The position numbers and the translations under genes are program-made. A DNA stretch of 64,000 nt, from assembly GCA_020248265.1 (NCBI GenBank), contig JADCHX010000022.1, forward strand, positions 1 to 64,000, read 5' to 3'. The notes under the pieces were generated by a model. That model saw only the letters and a program-made list of their open reading frames with translations, was not told the origin of the DNA and searched no databases. Shown piece by piece: positions 56,393 to 64,000 of this stretch. This DNA is from Rhodocyclaceae bacterium (GTDB taxonomy: Bacteria > Pseudomonadota > Gammaproteobacteria > Burkholderiales > CAIKXV01). Position 1 is the stretch's first letter, and each line of letters begins with the position of its first letter.

Positions 56393-57468
56393 GCAATCCC
56401 GAAGGCGAACAGTCCGACCGAACCGAAGGTTGGGCCGAGGGCACCGGCCGGCCCGGCGAACAACGCGGTGCAGGCCAGCGTGTGGGCGACGTAGAACGAC
56501 ATCGTCATGCGCCCGAGGGGCGCGAAGATGGCCAGTCGGCGCGCCCTGCCCGCATGCCATGCCCGCGCGAGCGCGCACACCACGCCCGCCGCAAGCAACG
56601 GCCCGGTGAACTGCGTCGCGAAGTCCACCGCCGATACGTCCCCGTCGGGATGCAGTGCGCCCCGCCAGACGGCCAGTGCAACGTTGAGCACGAGCCCCGT
56701 GGGCAGCAGCACCCGGGCACCGATCGACCACAGGCGGGCGCCGCAGCGCGCGCGCTCGAGCAGGCGCAGCCGGCCGGCGACCACGCCGGCGATACCGAGC
56801 GCGATCATCATCGGCAACTGCCACGGCAGCTGGTAGAAGTAGGACGCATAGCCGATCCGGTTGAGTTCGAACACCTCGGGCCAGCTGCCCGCGTGAGTGA
56901 GCCAGTGCGCGGTGACCGGCGATTGCGCGGGGGCGGGCAATGCCAGCATCAAGGCCAGCGTCGTGCCACCGACGACCAGCCAGAGGCCTGCCCACGCAGC
57001 ACCGAGCAGGCACAACCGCCGCAACCGGCGCCTCGGCGTGGCCAGGAGCAGCAGCCCGAGCACGGCGAGCCAGGACAGGATGTCTCCGTAGTAGATGAAC
57101 AGGCCGTGCAGGACGCCGATCACGCCCTGCCGCATCATCTGGCTGCGCCTGGAAGCGACCACGCCGGCGTCCGGCCTGCGCCCCTGGCGCCGCGTGCGCA
57201 TCGCCCAGCCATAGCCGACGAGGAACATCAGGAGCGGGTAGCTCTTGGCCTGGAACAGCGCGATGCAGATGCCCTGGACCACCAGCGCAAGCATCGACTC
57301 CGACGGCTCGACCACGCCGACAGGCGAGGTGAACAGATGCGGGAACGACATCGTGTTGACGACCAGCACGCCGCACAGCGCCAGGCCGCGGATGCCGTCG
57401 ATCAGCGTATCGCGTCCTGCGGCGCCTGTCTCCGGCGGTGGACCGGCGGGACCCGCCAGCGACGGCAT
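56263..57468 (-). CDS. DUF418/YeiB-type membrane protein
   Basis: A 401-residue polytopic protein of about ten helices, with IDGIRGLALCGVLVVNTMSF at the N-terminus and a C-terminal DUF418 region (PLGRMTMSFYVAHTL). YeiB-type proteins are related to membrane acyltransferases but their substrates are mostly unknown. The ATG at 57468 shares one base with the mltB stop (TGATG), so it is coupled to mltB and lexA. The 3' end overlaps fbpC. Confidence 0.88.
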   Translation of the reverse strand: MPSLAGPAGPPPETGAAGRDTLIDGIRGLALCGVLVVNTMSFPHLFTSPVGVVEPSESMLALVVQGICIALFQAKSYPLLMFLVGYGWAMRTRRQGRRPDAGVVASRRSQMMRQGVIGVLHGLFIYYGDILSWLAVLGLLLLATPRRRLRRLCLLGAAWAGLWLVVGGTTLALMLALPAPAQSPVTAHWLTHAGSWPEVFELNRIGYASYFYQLPWQLPMMIALGIAGVVAGRLRLLERARCGARLWSIGARVLLPTGLVLNVALAVWRGALHPDGDVSAVDFATQFTGPLLAAGVVCALARAWHAGRARRLAIFAPLGRMTMSFYVAHTLACTALFAGPAGALGPTFGSVGLFAFGIAYWGAAVLLAPVWLARAGRGPLESMVRGWDDPRSRASRRNTIT

Positions 57469-58475
57469 CAGGGTGCCGCGGTCGAGCCAGGCCGCGCCGC
57501 GCGGATCTCGCGCGCGAGTTCGAACACCGCCATCGCGTAATGGATCGCGCGGTTGTAGCGGGTGATCACGAAGAAGTTGTCGAAGCCGAACCAGTACTCG
57601 GTGCCTTCCTTCGTGATCAGCGGGAACACCATCACCGGCAGCGAAGGATCGAGTTCGGAGGCGGGCACGAAGCCGAGCGCGGTCAGTGCGCCCACCGTGG
57701 TGTGCGGGCGGATGCCGAGCTTTGTCTGGGTCTCGGCGAGTTCTGCAGGCGCTGAAACCCGGACCGCCACGGGGCCGCCGGTGACCCAGCCGAACACCCG
57801 GTAGTAGTTCGCCACGCTGCCGATGGCGTCCGGCGCACTGCGGAACAGGTCGATGCGGCCGTCACCATCGAAGTCCACCGCCCACTTGCGATAGCTGGTC
57901 GGCATGAACTGCGGGATGCCCATCGCGCCGGCGAACGACCCCCGCGGCTGCGTGGGATCGATCGAAAGCTCACGCGCGAGCAGCAGGAACTGCTCGAGTT
58001 CGCCGCGGAAGAACTCGGCGCGCTTGGGGAAATCGAAGGCCAGCGTGGACAGCGAATCGAGCACCGGATGCGTACCCATCATCTTGCCGAACAGGGTCTC
58101 GGCGGCGATGGTCGCGACCACCAGTTCAGGCGGAACGCCGTACTGGGCCTGCGCACGCTCGAGCGCCGCGGCATTGTCCTGCCAGAAGCGCACGCCGCCG
58201 GCGATGCGAGGGCGGTTGACGAAGGCCGGCCGATACTCGAACCAGGGCCGTGGCCTGGACTGCGAATGCATTGCACCAAGCACCTGCTGCTGGACGCGAA
58301 CCTGCGCGAAGGTGGCACGAAGGGCCTCACGGTCGAACTGGTGCCGCGCGACCATCTCTTCGATGAATGCCTCGGTCTCCGGCGAAAGGTTCCTCGGGCC
58401 GGGCGCGGGTTGCGCTGCCACCCTGCCCACCATCGCCGAATTGGCGATTGCTGCAATCAACGTTCGGCGATTCAT
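57468..58475 (-). CDS. mltB: Lytic murein transglycosylase B
   Basis: A 335-residue SLT-3 (MltB) type enzyme that cleaves peptidoglycan to 1,6-anhydromuropeptides. The catalytic glutamate is E126 in IAAETLFG, and GAMGIPQFMPTSYRKWAVDFDGDG is the conserved substrate-cleft motif. A short signal sequence (residues 1–21) has no lipobox, so it is soluble or secreted. The start overlaps the lexA stop as ATGA, linking its translation with the SOS repressor. Confidence 0.92.
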   Translation of the reverse strand: MNRRTLIAAIANSAMVGRVAAQPAPGPRNLSPETEAFIEEMVARHQFDREALRATFAQVRVQQQVLGAMHSQSRPRPWFEYRPAFVNRPRIAGGVRFWQDNAAALERAQAQYGVPPELVVATIAAETLFGKMMGTHPVLDSLSTLAFDFPKRAEFFRGELEQFLLLARELSIDPTQPRGSFAGAMGIPQFMPTSYRKWAVDFDGDGRIDLFRSAPDAIGSVANYYRVFGWVTGGPVAVRVSAPAELAETQTKLGIRPHTTVGALTALGFVPASELDPSLPVMVFPLITKEGTEYWFGFDNFFVITRYNRAIHYAMAVFELAREIRAARPGSTAAP

Positions 58476-59125
58476 CCGTACCTGCGTATGAGCCCTTTGA
58501 CCACACCCCTGATCGTAACCCGTGCGGGTGCGAACACCAACGGCTGGAATGCCGGATTTGCCGGGTGCAGCACGACCTGGCCGGGACGCTGCTCGATCCG
58601 CTTCAGCGTCGCGGCCTCGCCATCGATCAGCGCCACCACGATCTCGCCATTGCGTGCCGAGGTACGGTGCTCGATCACCACCACGTCGCCATCGTGGATG
58701 CCTTCGTCGATCATGGAATCGCCGCGCACGGTGAGCGCGTAGTGGTCGGCGCGACCGGCCCAGCCAGCGCCGACTTCGATCACGGCATCTTCCTCGAGCG
58801 CATCGATCGGCTGTCCGGCGGCGACCCGACCCAGCAAGGGCAGCGTCTGGCCTTGCGCAAGCACCGGGACGACGGGTACGACCTGGTGCGGCGCAGGTTG
58901 TTCAGGGCACAGCACGATGCCGCGCTGCCTGCCGTTCATCGGCTCGACCAGCCCGGCTACGACCAGCGCATGTACATGCTTGTGCAGCGATCCGCGCGAA
59001 CTCAGGCCGAGCGCCGCGCAGACCTCGTCTAGCGTCGGCGGATGATCAAGTTCGGGAAGCGTGTCGCGCAGCCATGCCAGGATCTGTGCCTGCCGGCGTG
59101 TCAGGGAAGGCGGCGCGTTTGGCAT
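58472..59125 (-). CDS. lexA: SOS repressor LexA
   Basis: A 217-residue LexA. The winged HTH covers residues 9–70; the recognition helix reads SSRGSLHKHV instead of the E. coli RSPNAAEEHL. The A103–G104 cleavage bond, the catalytic Ser137 (GDSMID) and Lys175 are present, so RecA-stimulated self-cleavage should occur. The ATG at 59125 starts the conserved domain; an in-frame leader upstream lacks similarity. It is divergent from the mrfA-like gene with about 94 bases between; no canonical CTGT-N8-ACAG site is visible there. Confidence 0.95.
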   Translation of the reverse strand: MPNAPPSLTRRQAQILAWLRDTLPELDHPPTLDEVCAALGLSSRGSLHKHVHALVVAGLVEPMNGRQRGIVLCPEQPAPHQVVPVVPVLAQGQTLPLLGRVAAGQPIDALEEDAVIEVGAGWAGRADHYALTVRGDSMIDEGIHDGDVVVIEHRTSARNGEIVVALIDGEAATLKRIEQRPGQVVLHPANPAFQPLVFAPARVTIRGVVKGLIRRYG

Positions 59126-59219
59126 CTGGTCTGCATGCTGGTTGATCGATCGGGCGCGGGTGGAGGTGGAGGAGGTGGACGCCGACCGCGCATATCCCAT
59201 AGTATCGCAGGGAGAACGA

Positions 59220-61817
59220 ATGGAGAACAGCGTGCCCGACATGACGATTCCCGCCCGGGCGCACGGCCCCGACACCCCGGGCTCGGCGCGCGCGCTGCGC
59301 CGCCGCTCGAAGGCGGACCACCGGACGCAGGTCGCGCCACGCGCGCAGGCGCTCGAGCCCCTGCTGTCCCGGCTCGAGCGCCGCTACGGCGACCGCATCA
59401 CCGCGCACCGGGTCGCGCCGGCCCGAGCGGCGAAGTTCGCGCCATTCCCGGACGACCTCGACCCGGCGCTGCGCCAGGCCCTGGGCGCGCGCGGCATCGA
59501 ATCGCTGTACACGCACCAGCGCGCGGCCTGGGACAGCGTGCGCGCCGGGGCCCACACGGTGGTCGTCACGCCGACGGCGTCGGGCAAGACGCTCTGCTAC
59601 AACCTGCCGGTACTGCAGGCCGTGCGCGAAACCAGCGCGAAATCGCTCTACCTGTTCCCGACCAAGGCGCTGGCCCAGGACCAGGTAGCGGAGCTGCTGG
59701 CCCTCAACGAAGCGGGCGAACTCGGCGTACGCGCATTCACCTTCGATGGCGACACACCCGGCGATGCGCGCCAGGCGATCCGCACCCGCGGCGACATCGT
59801 GGTGTCGAACCCCGACATGCTGCACCAGGCCATCCTGCCCCACCACACGAAATGGGCGCAGCTGTTCGAGAACCTGAAGTACGTGGTGATCGACGAGATG
59901 CACAGCTACCGCGGCGTGTTCGGCTCCCATGTCGCGAACGTGATGCGCAGGCTGCGGCGAATCTGCCGCTTCCACGGATCCGACCCGGTGTTCATCCTCT
60001 GCTCGGCGACGATCGCCAATCCGGTCGAACTGGCGGCAGGGCTGGTCGGCGCACCGGTGCACGGCATCACCGACAATGGCGCGCCGGCCGGCGAAAAGCA
60101 TGTGCTGCTGTGGAACCCGCCGGTCATCAATGCCGATCTGGGCCTGCGCGCGTCGAGCCGCTCCCAGGTCACCCGGCTCGCCCGGATCGCGTTGAAGCAA
60201 TCGCTGTCGACGATCGTGTTCGCCAACAGCAGGCTGGCAGTCGAGGTGCTGACCAAGTACCTGAAGGACGTGTTCGATCCCGATCCAAGGCTCGCCCCGC
60301 GCGTCGCGGCCTACCGGGGCGGCTACCTGCCGACCGAACGGCGCGACATCGAACGCCGCCTGCGCGCAGGCACGCTCGACTGCGTCGTGTCCACGTCCGC
60401 GCTCGAACTCGGCGTGGACATCGGTGCGCTCGATGTCTGCCTGCTCAATGGCTATCCGGGCACCATCGCCGGCACCTGGCAGCGCCTCGGGCGCGCCGGC
60501 CGTCGCCAGCGCACCTCGCTCGGCGTGCTGGTCGCCAGCAGCGAGCCGCTCGACCAGTACATGGTGCGCCATCCCGAATTCTTCTTCGGCGCGTCGCCCG
60601 AACATGCGCGTATCGATCCGGACCAGCTCCTGATCCTGATGGAACACCTGCGCTGCGCCGCGTTCGAACTCCCGTTCCACGCCGGCGATGCGTTCGGCGC
60701 TCCACCCCTCGCGGAGATGCTCGATTACCTGGCCGGCGAGCGCGTCGTGCACAGGGAGGGCGACCGCTGGCACTGGATCGCCGACAGCTACCCGGCCAGC
60801 ACCGTGAGCCTGCGTGCGATCGCGGAGGGCAACTTCGTCGTCATCGACACCACCGACGGCGCCCGCAACGTGATCGCCGAGGTCGACTGGTCGAGCGCGC
60901 CGCTGACACTGTACGAAGGGGCCATCTACATGGTGCAGAGTCGGCCATGGCAGGTCGAACGCCTCGACTGGGAAGGCCGCAAGGCCTTCGTCACCCGTAC
61001 CGATGCCGACTACTACACCGATGCGATCGACTTCACCCGGCTGAAGGTGCTCGACGAGTTCGAACAGGAAGGCATCGCCGGCGCGCTGGCCGTGCGCGGA
61101 GAGGTCCACATCGTGCGCCGCGTCGCCGGCTACAAGAAGATCCGCTACTACACGCACGAGAACATCGGCTACGGCGAGGTGCGCCTGCCCGACAACGAGA
61201 TGCACACGACCGCTGTCTGGTGGCGGCTGGAGCCGGGGTTGCTCGAGCGCGCATTCGAGCGCCGCTGGCAGGCGCTCGACGGGTTCCTCGGCGCTGCCCA
61301 CGCGATGCACCACGTCGCCGCGCTGCTTTCCATGGCCGAGGTGCGCGACCTCGGGCGTGCCGTCGGCGATGCGGAAGGCCGATGGCATGCGACCGTCGAC
61401 GCCGACGGCCGCGGAAGGCTGCGCGGCCCGGACGACCAGCCGCTCGACACCGGCGCGCTCGAGCAGGATGTCGACCATGCGTTCTCGCCGACCGTGTTCC
61501 TGTACGACAACCATCCCGGCGGGGTCGGCCTGTCCACGCCACTGTACGACCTGCGCGCGCAGGTGGTCCGGCAGGCGGCCGACATGATCCGCGGCTGTAC
61601 CTGCCAGCAGGGCTGCCCGGCCTGCGTCGGCCCGATACTGCATTCCGACGAGAAACCGGGACGCGATCCGAAGCGGCATGCGCTGGTCGTGCTCGACCTG
61701 TTGGGCGCCGCGCAGCCGCGCACGCTGCAGCCGGACGACAGCGGCGACACGCTGCCTGCCGACCGCGCGGCGGCGGCGGACGCGTCGCTGATGCTGCAGG
61801 GCATCGACGGGCTGTGA
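59220..61817 (+). CDS. mrfA: DEAD/DEAH helicase with DUF1998, MrfA-like
   Basis: An 865-residue SF2 helicase of the YprA/MrfA group; Bacillus MrfA acts with MrfB to excise mitomycin C adducts independently of UvrABC. The Walker A TPTASGKT (T117–T124), DEMH box (D225–H228), SF2 motif VFANSRLAVE and the C-terminal helicase motif QRLGRAGR are intact. The DUF1998 cysteine cluster is C793, C795, C799, C802 (C-x-C-x3-C-x2-C). The ATG at 59220 follows AGGGAG; the stop overlaps the next start as GTGA. Confidence 0.93.
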   Translation: MENSVPDMTIPARAHGPDTPGSARALRRRSKADHRTQVAPRAQALEPLLSRLERRYGDRITAHRVAPARAAKFAPFPDDLDPALRQALGARGIESLYTHQRAAWDSVRAGAHTVVVTPTASGKTLCYNLPVLQAVRETSAKSLYLFPTKALAQDQVAELLALNEAGELGVRAFTFDGDTPGDARQAIRTRGDIVVSNPDMLHQAILPHHTKWAQLFENLKYVVIDEMHSYRGVFGSHVANVMRRLRRICRFHGSDPVFILCSATIANPVELAAGLVGAPVHGITDNGAPAGEKHVLLWNPPVINADLGLRASSRSQVTRLARIALKQSLSTIVFANSRLAVEVLTKYLKDVFDPDPRLAPRVAAYRGGYLPTERRDIERRLRAGTLDCVVSTSALELGVDIGALDVCLLNGYPGTIAGTWQRLGRAGRRQRTSLGVLVASSEPLDQYMVRHPEFFFGASPEHARIDPDQLLILMEHLRCAAFELPFHAGDAFGAPPLAEMLDYLAGERVVHREGDRWHWIADSYPASTVSLRAIAEGNFVVIDTTDGARNVIAEVDWSSAPLTLYEGAIYMVQSRPWQVERLDWEGRKAFVTRTDADYYTDAIDFTRLKVLDEFEQEGIAGALAVRGEVHIVRRVAGYKKIRYYTHENIGYGEVRLPDNEMHTTAVWWRLEPGLLERAFERRWQALDGFLGAAHAMHHVAALLSMAEVRDLGRAVGDAEGRWHATVDADGRGRLRGPDDQPLDTGALEQDVDHAFSPTVFLYDNHPGGVGLSTPLYDLRAQVVRQAADMIRGCTCQQGCPACVGPILHSDEKPGRDPKRHALVVLDLLGAAQPRTLQPDDSGDTLPADRAAAADASLMLQGIDGL

Positions 61818-63208
61818 GTGGCAGTCTGGCCAGCCGGCTCGCACTCCTGTCGCGCCAGGCCGGACGACTGCCCTCGGGCAGCAACGCGCGCCAGGCCCCC
61901 GGCCCGGCCCGGCCGGACGTCCCGCCAGGCGGCGCTGAAGTGCCGGCCGTGCACACGCAGGCAGCTGCAGCCGAAACCGTGGTGCAGCCCGATACCGGCG
62001 CATCGTTCACCGAACGGATGCAGCGGATCGCGACGCGCGCGGCGGCTTTCGCCCGCCCGACCGATGAAGAACTTGCCGAGCGCCTCGGTGGCCGGCCCTG
62101 CGTGCCGGGCCTGATCGAGATCGAGTATCGGCACCCACTGTCCGAGCCGCATGGCTGTCGCGCGTTCGAGGCGCTGGTAGCACCCGACCTCGACTGGCTC
62201 ACCGGCCCACGCCCGGCCGGGGTCGGCCGCGCCCCCCTGGTCTTCATCGATACCGAGACGACTGGCCTTGCCGGTGGCACCGGCACCCTCGCCTTCCTCG
62301 TCGGCATCGCAAGGGTGAAGGGTCCGGCACTGGTCGTCACGCAATGGCTGATCACCCGATTCTCCGCAGAGCCAGCCCTGCTCGGCGCTTTGCTCACGGC
62401 GCTCGGGCACGACACAGCCGACAGCATGTCCGCACAGGATGCGGTGGAGCTGGTCAGCTACAACGGCAAGTCTTTCGACCTGCCGCTTCTGTGCACGCGC
62501 CTCAAGATGGCCCGGATGGGCGCCGGACTGGCCCGGCTGGCGCACCATGACCTGCTGCATCCGGTGCGCACGGCGTTCGCCCGGCGCTGGCCCGATTGCC
62601 GACTGCAGACTGCAGAGCGCCTGCTGCTCGGCATCGAGCGAAGCGATGATCTGCCGGGACACCGCATCCCGGCCGTATGGGCCGATTTCGTGCAGTTCGG
62701 TGAGACTCGCGAACTCGACGCGCTGGTGCTTCACAACCGCATCGACCTGCTGTCGCTGGCCGCCCTGCTGCCAGCGCTGGCCCAGGTGTTCGTCGATCCG
62801 GCGGCGCCCCTGTCCGCGTCTGTCGAGCACCCTTGGCAGGCGATGCCCGACTCGGCGGCGATCGCGCGCATGCAGCGGCGCCGGCGCAGGCCCGACTGCG
62901 CCCGTGCACACCTGCTGGCGGCACAGGCCGCGATGGATGATCGCGCCCTGCTGGAGCTTGCCGACCTGCATCGCGCACGCGGCGATTGGGGCCTCGCCCT
63001 GCCGATCTGGCAGGCGCTCGCCGACACCGGTTCGCTGGACGCTGCGGAATCGCTCGCGAAGTACCACGAGCACGTGAGCCGCGACCTCGCCGAGGCGCTT
63101 CGCTGGTGCGAAGTACTCTGCCGCGCGGCACCTGCAGACCCTGCACACGCCGGCCGCCTGCGAAGGCTGCAGCAGCGCCGCCAGCGCCATGGCGCCTTGT
63201 TCGGTTGA
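61814..63208 (+). CDS. mrfB: RNase H-fold exonuclease, MrfB-like
   Basis: A 464-residue protein with a proline-rich N-terminal region, then a DEDD-type exonuclease domain of the YprB/RNase_H_2 family: FIDTETTGLAGGTGTLAFLV (D146, E148), SYNGKSFDLPLL, and HNRIDLLSLAALL with the last aspartate. The C-terminal ~110 residues look like TPR repeats, as in B. subtilis MrfB. The start is GTG at 61814 in the GTGA overlap. It forms a two-gene unit with the helicase, matching the Bacillus mrfAB order. Confidence 0.9.
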   Translation: MSGSLASRLALLSRQAGRLPSGSNARQAPGPARPDVPPGGAEVPAVHTQAAAAETVVQPDTGASFTERMQRIATRAAAFARPTDEELAERLGGRPCVPGLIEIEYRHPLSEPHGCRAFEALVAPDLDWLTGPRPAGVGRAPLVFIDTETTGLAGGTGTLAFLVGIARVKGPALVVTQWLITRFSAEPALLGALLTALGHDTADSMSAQDAVELVSYNGKSFDLPLLCTRLKMARMGAGLARLAHHDLLHPVRTAFARRWPDCRLQTAERLLLGIERSDDLPGHRIPAVWADFVQFGETRELDALVLHNRIDLLSLAALLPALAQVFVDPAAPLSASVEHPWQAMPDSAAIARMQRRRRRPDCARAHLLAAQAAMDDRALLELADLHRARGDWGLALPIWQALADTGSLDAAESLAKYHEHVSRDLAEALRWCEVLCRAAPADPAHAGRLRRLQQRRQRHGALFG

Positions 63209-63221
63209 ACCAGCTGCGACA

Positions 63222-63250
63222 GAAAAAAAACCGGACGGTAAGTCCGGTTT
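63222..63250 (-). terminator. Intrinsic terminator-like hairpin
   Basis: A 9-bp stem (63228–63236 with 63242–63250) with a five-base loop is bordered by an A-run at its left end. Read on the minus strand the hairpin is followed by eight Ts, the form of an intrinsic terminator, while on the plus strand the T-run is only three. So the better orientation opposes mrfAB transcription. Confidence 0.55.
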
Positions 63251-63333
63251 AAACCTCGTCGGAGAGATTCACACGCATCGGCCGGGGGAGGAGCCCGTCC
63301 GACCCGCCTATTAACGCACATTGTTTGCGCGCG

Positions 63334-63360
63334 TTGACATTTTTTTGTGTCATTTATTTC
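63334..63360 (+). promoter_or_regulatory. Candidate promoter for Bug copy 4
   Basis: A perfect TTGACA (63334–63339) starts an AT-rich run. The -10 could be TATTTC at 63355–63360 (15-base spacer) or a less good hexamer at 17 bases. The long leader (about 185 bases) to the ATG is notable. Confidence 0.4.
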
Positions 63361-63552
63361 TTACACCTTGAACGCTCCGGTACGCGCTGCAGGCATTTCG
63401 CGGCCGCGAACCGATGGCGCGGCGCATACCGCTGCTTGCTCGAATTCACAGGAACGCGCGTTTCGATTACTTTCCGGGCTGCAAGGTCGTCCGTCCCGCA
63501 TCCGGCGAGGCGACCGGATTGCCCTACAGGTTGCGCTACCGAGGAGAGTCCC

Positions 63553-64000
63553 ATGCAACACCATCGCCGTCGCCTGATCGTCGCTGCCGCAGCAGCGCCG
63601 CTTGCGTACCTGCCAGCCGCGCAGGCCCAAGCCTTTCCTTCGAAAGCGATACGCATCGTGGTTCCTTTCCCTGCCGGCGGGACCACCGACGTCATCGCGC
63701 GACTGGTGGCGCAGCGCATGACCGAGTCGATGGGCCAGCCGGTGATCGTCGAGAACCGCAGCGGCGCAGGCGGCACGATCGGCGCGGAGGTGATGGCCCG
63801 GGCGAATCCCGACGGCTACACGATGATGATGCACAACCTCACCTTCCCGCTGGCCTCGACGGTGCAGGCACTGCAGGGCAAGCCTCTGTACAGCCTCGAC
63901 AACGATTTCGCCGGCGTCTCGCTGTCGGCCAACGTCCCGTTCATGCTACTCGCACACCCGTCGGTGCCGGTGAAGAACCTCGCCCAGTTCGTCAAGCTGC
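63553..64000 (+). CDS. Bug/TctC-type periplasmic binding protein, copy 4 (C-terminus beyond window)
   Basis: The first ~149 residues of a Bug receptor. A twin-arginine-like n-region (HHRRRLIV) and hydrophobic core end near AQAQ, followed by IRIVVPFPAGGTTDVIARLV and ENRSGAGGTIGAE, the standard first-lobe motifs. GAGGAGAG lies about six bases before the ATG at 63553. The rest, and any neighbours, lie past the right edge. It is the fourth Bug gene in 60 kb. Confidence 0.92.
   Translation, partial: MQHHRRRLIVAAAAAPLAYLPAAQAQAFPSKAIRIVVPFPAGGTTDVIARLVAQRMTESMGQPVIVENRSGAGGTIGAEVMARANPDGYTMMMHNLTFPLASTVQALQGKPLYSLDNDFAGVSLSANVPFMLLAHPSVPVKNLAQFVKL

Larger units (their letters stand above)
63209..63552. 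other. AT-richer intergenic region before Bug copy 4
   Basis: This 344-base stretch has no plausible gene. It contains a hairpin with an A/T tract, a strong -35 element and a few short inverted repeats such as GTCGGA/TCCGAC (63258–63263 and 63298–63303). It is clearly less GC-rich than the rest of the window. Confidence 0.6.

Noticed and set aside
59126-59219. Canonical SOS box upstream of lexA
   Set aside because: No CTGT-N8-ACAG or close variant was found on either strand; a GCATGC palindrome there is too short to claim.
59046-62003. Long minus-strand open frame of 985 codons opposite mrfA-like gene
   Set aside because: It is rich in arginine, histidine and glutamine and has no domain motif; the plus strand encodes clear helicase and exonuclease motifs, so this is a high-GC antisense shadow.
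63251-63333. Possible small RNA or riboswitch in the AT-richer gap
   Set aside because: Only short pairings are present and no known riboswitch core could be recognised.

Overview
The window is GC-rich, gene-dense bacterial chromosome, most likely from a betaproteobacterium of the Burkholderiales type. The evidence is gene order and content: yhdP–small exported protein–nitrilase–tldD; ilvE–zinc-finger protein–waaF; comEC, lolD/lolC, an RpfE-like gene, recJ, prfB and lysS; and four Bug (TctC-like) periplasmic binding proteins. I see no phage, insertion sequence, CRISPR array, tRNA or rRNA.

Layout. 1–3.8 kb: clpB (cut by the window edge), a DUF2970 protein and a membrane-anchored FMN glutamate-synthase-like protein. 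3.9–11.8 kb: nadC, two tandem Bug paralogs, a three-subunit molybdenum hydroxylase and a TauE/SafE permease, separated by a large nested palindrome. 11.9–18.7 kb: envelope block tldD, nitrilase-like gene, exported protein and yhdP on the minus strand. 18.9–24.8 kb: glnE, a coupled pair of class III cyclase and alkyl-DNA repair methyltransferase, ilvE and a zinc-finger protein. 24.9–28.8 kb: waaF, an NTF2-like protein, a YheT hydrolase and algC (LPS and sugar-phosphate metabolism). 28.9–34.5 kb: a coupled RidA/Bug pair, comEC, DUF2062, an AlkA-type glycosylase and a small membrane protein. 34.5–42.1 kb: lolD, lolC, rpfE-like, recJ, prfB with its programmed +1 frameshift, and lysS. 42.2–49.7 kb: a lipoprotein, a phosphonatase-like HAD protein, DUF2237, MscS, PrpD-like and PrpF-like proteins, a YdjM-type membrane protein and a secretin-fragment protein. 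49.9–56.4 kb: an NlpC/P60 peptidase, a patatin-like lipoprotein and a dispersed ferric-uptake locus (fbpA, unknown gene, fbpB, fbpC) with two Fur-box-like sites. 56.3–63.2 kb: lexA–mltB–DUF418 on the minus strand, divergent from a helicase/exonuclease pair resembling the Bacillus MrfA–MrfB DNA-repair system. A promoter region and a fourth Bug gene end the window.

Translational coupling is very common: stop and start codons overlap as ATGA, GTGA or TTGA, and several genes start with TTG or GTG. The best leads are the MrfAB-like pair beside lexA, the cysteine cluster in FbpC with Fur-type control of a split ferric-uptake locus, the cyclase–methyltransferase pair, and the tandem Bug paralogs with a conserved cysteine pair.
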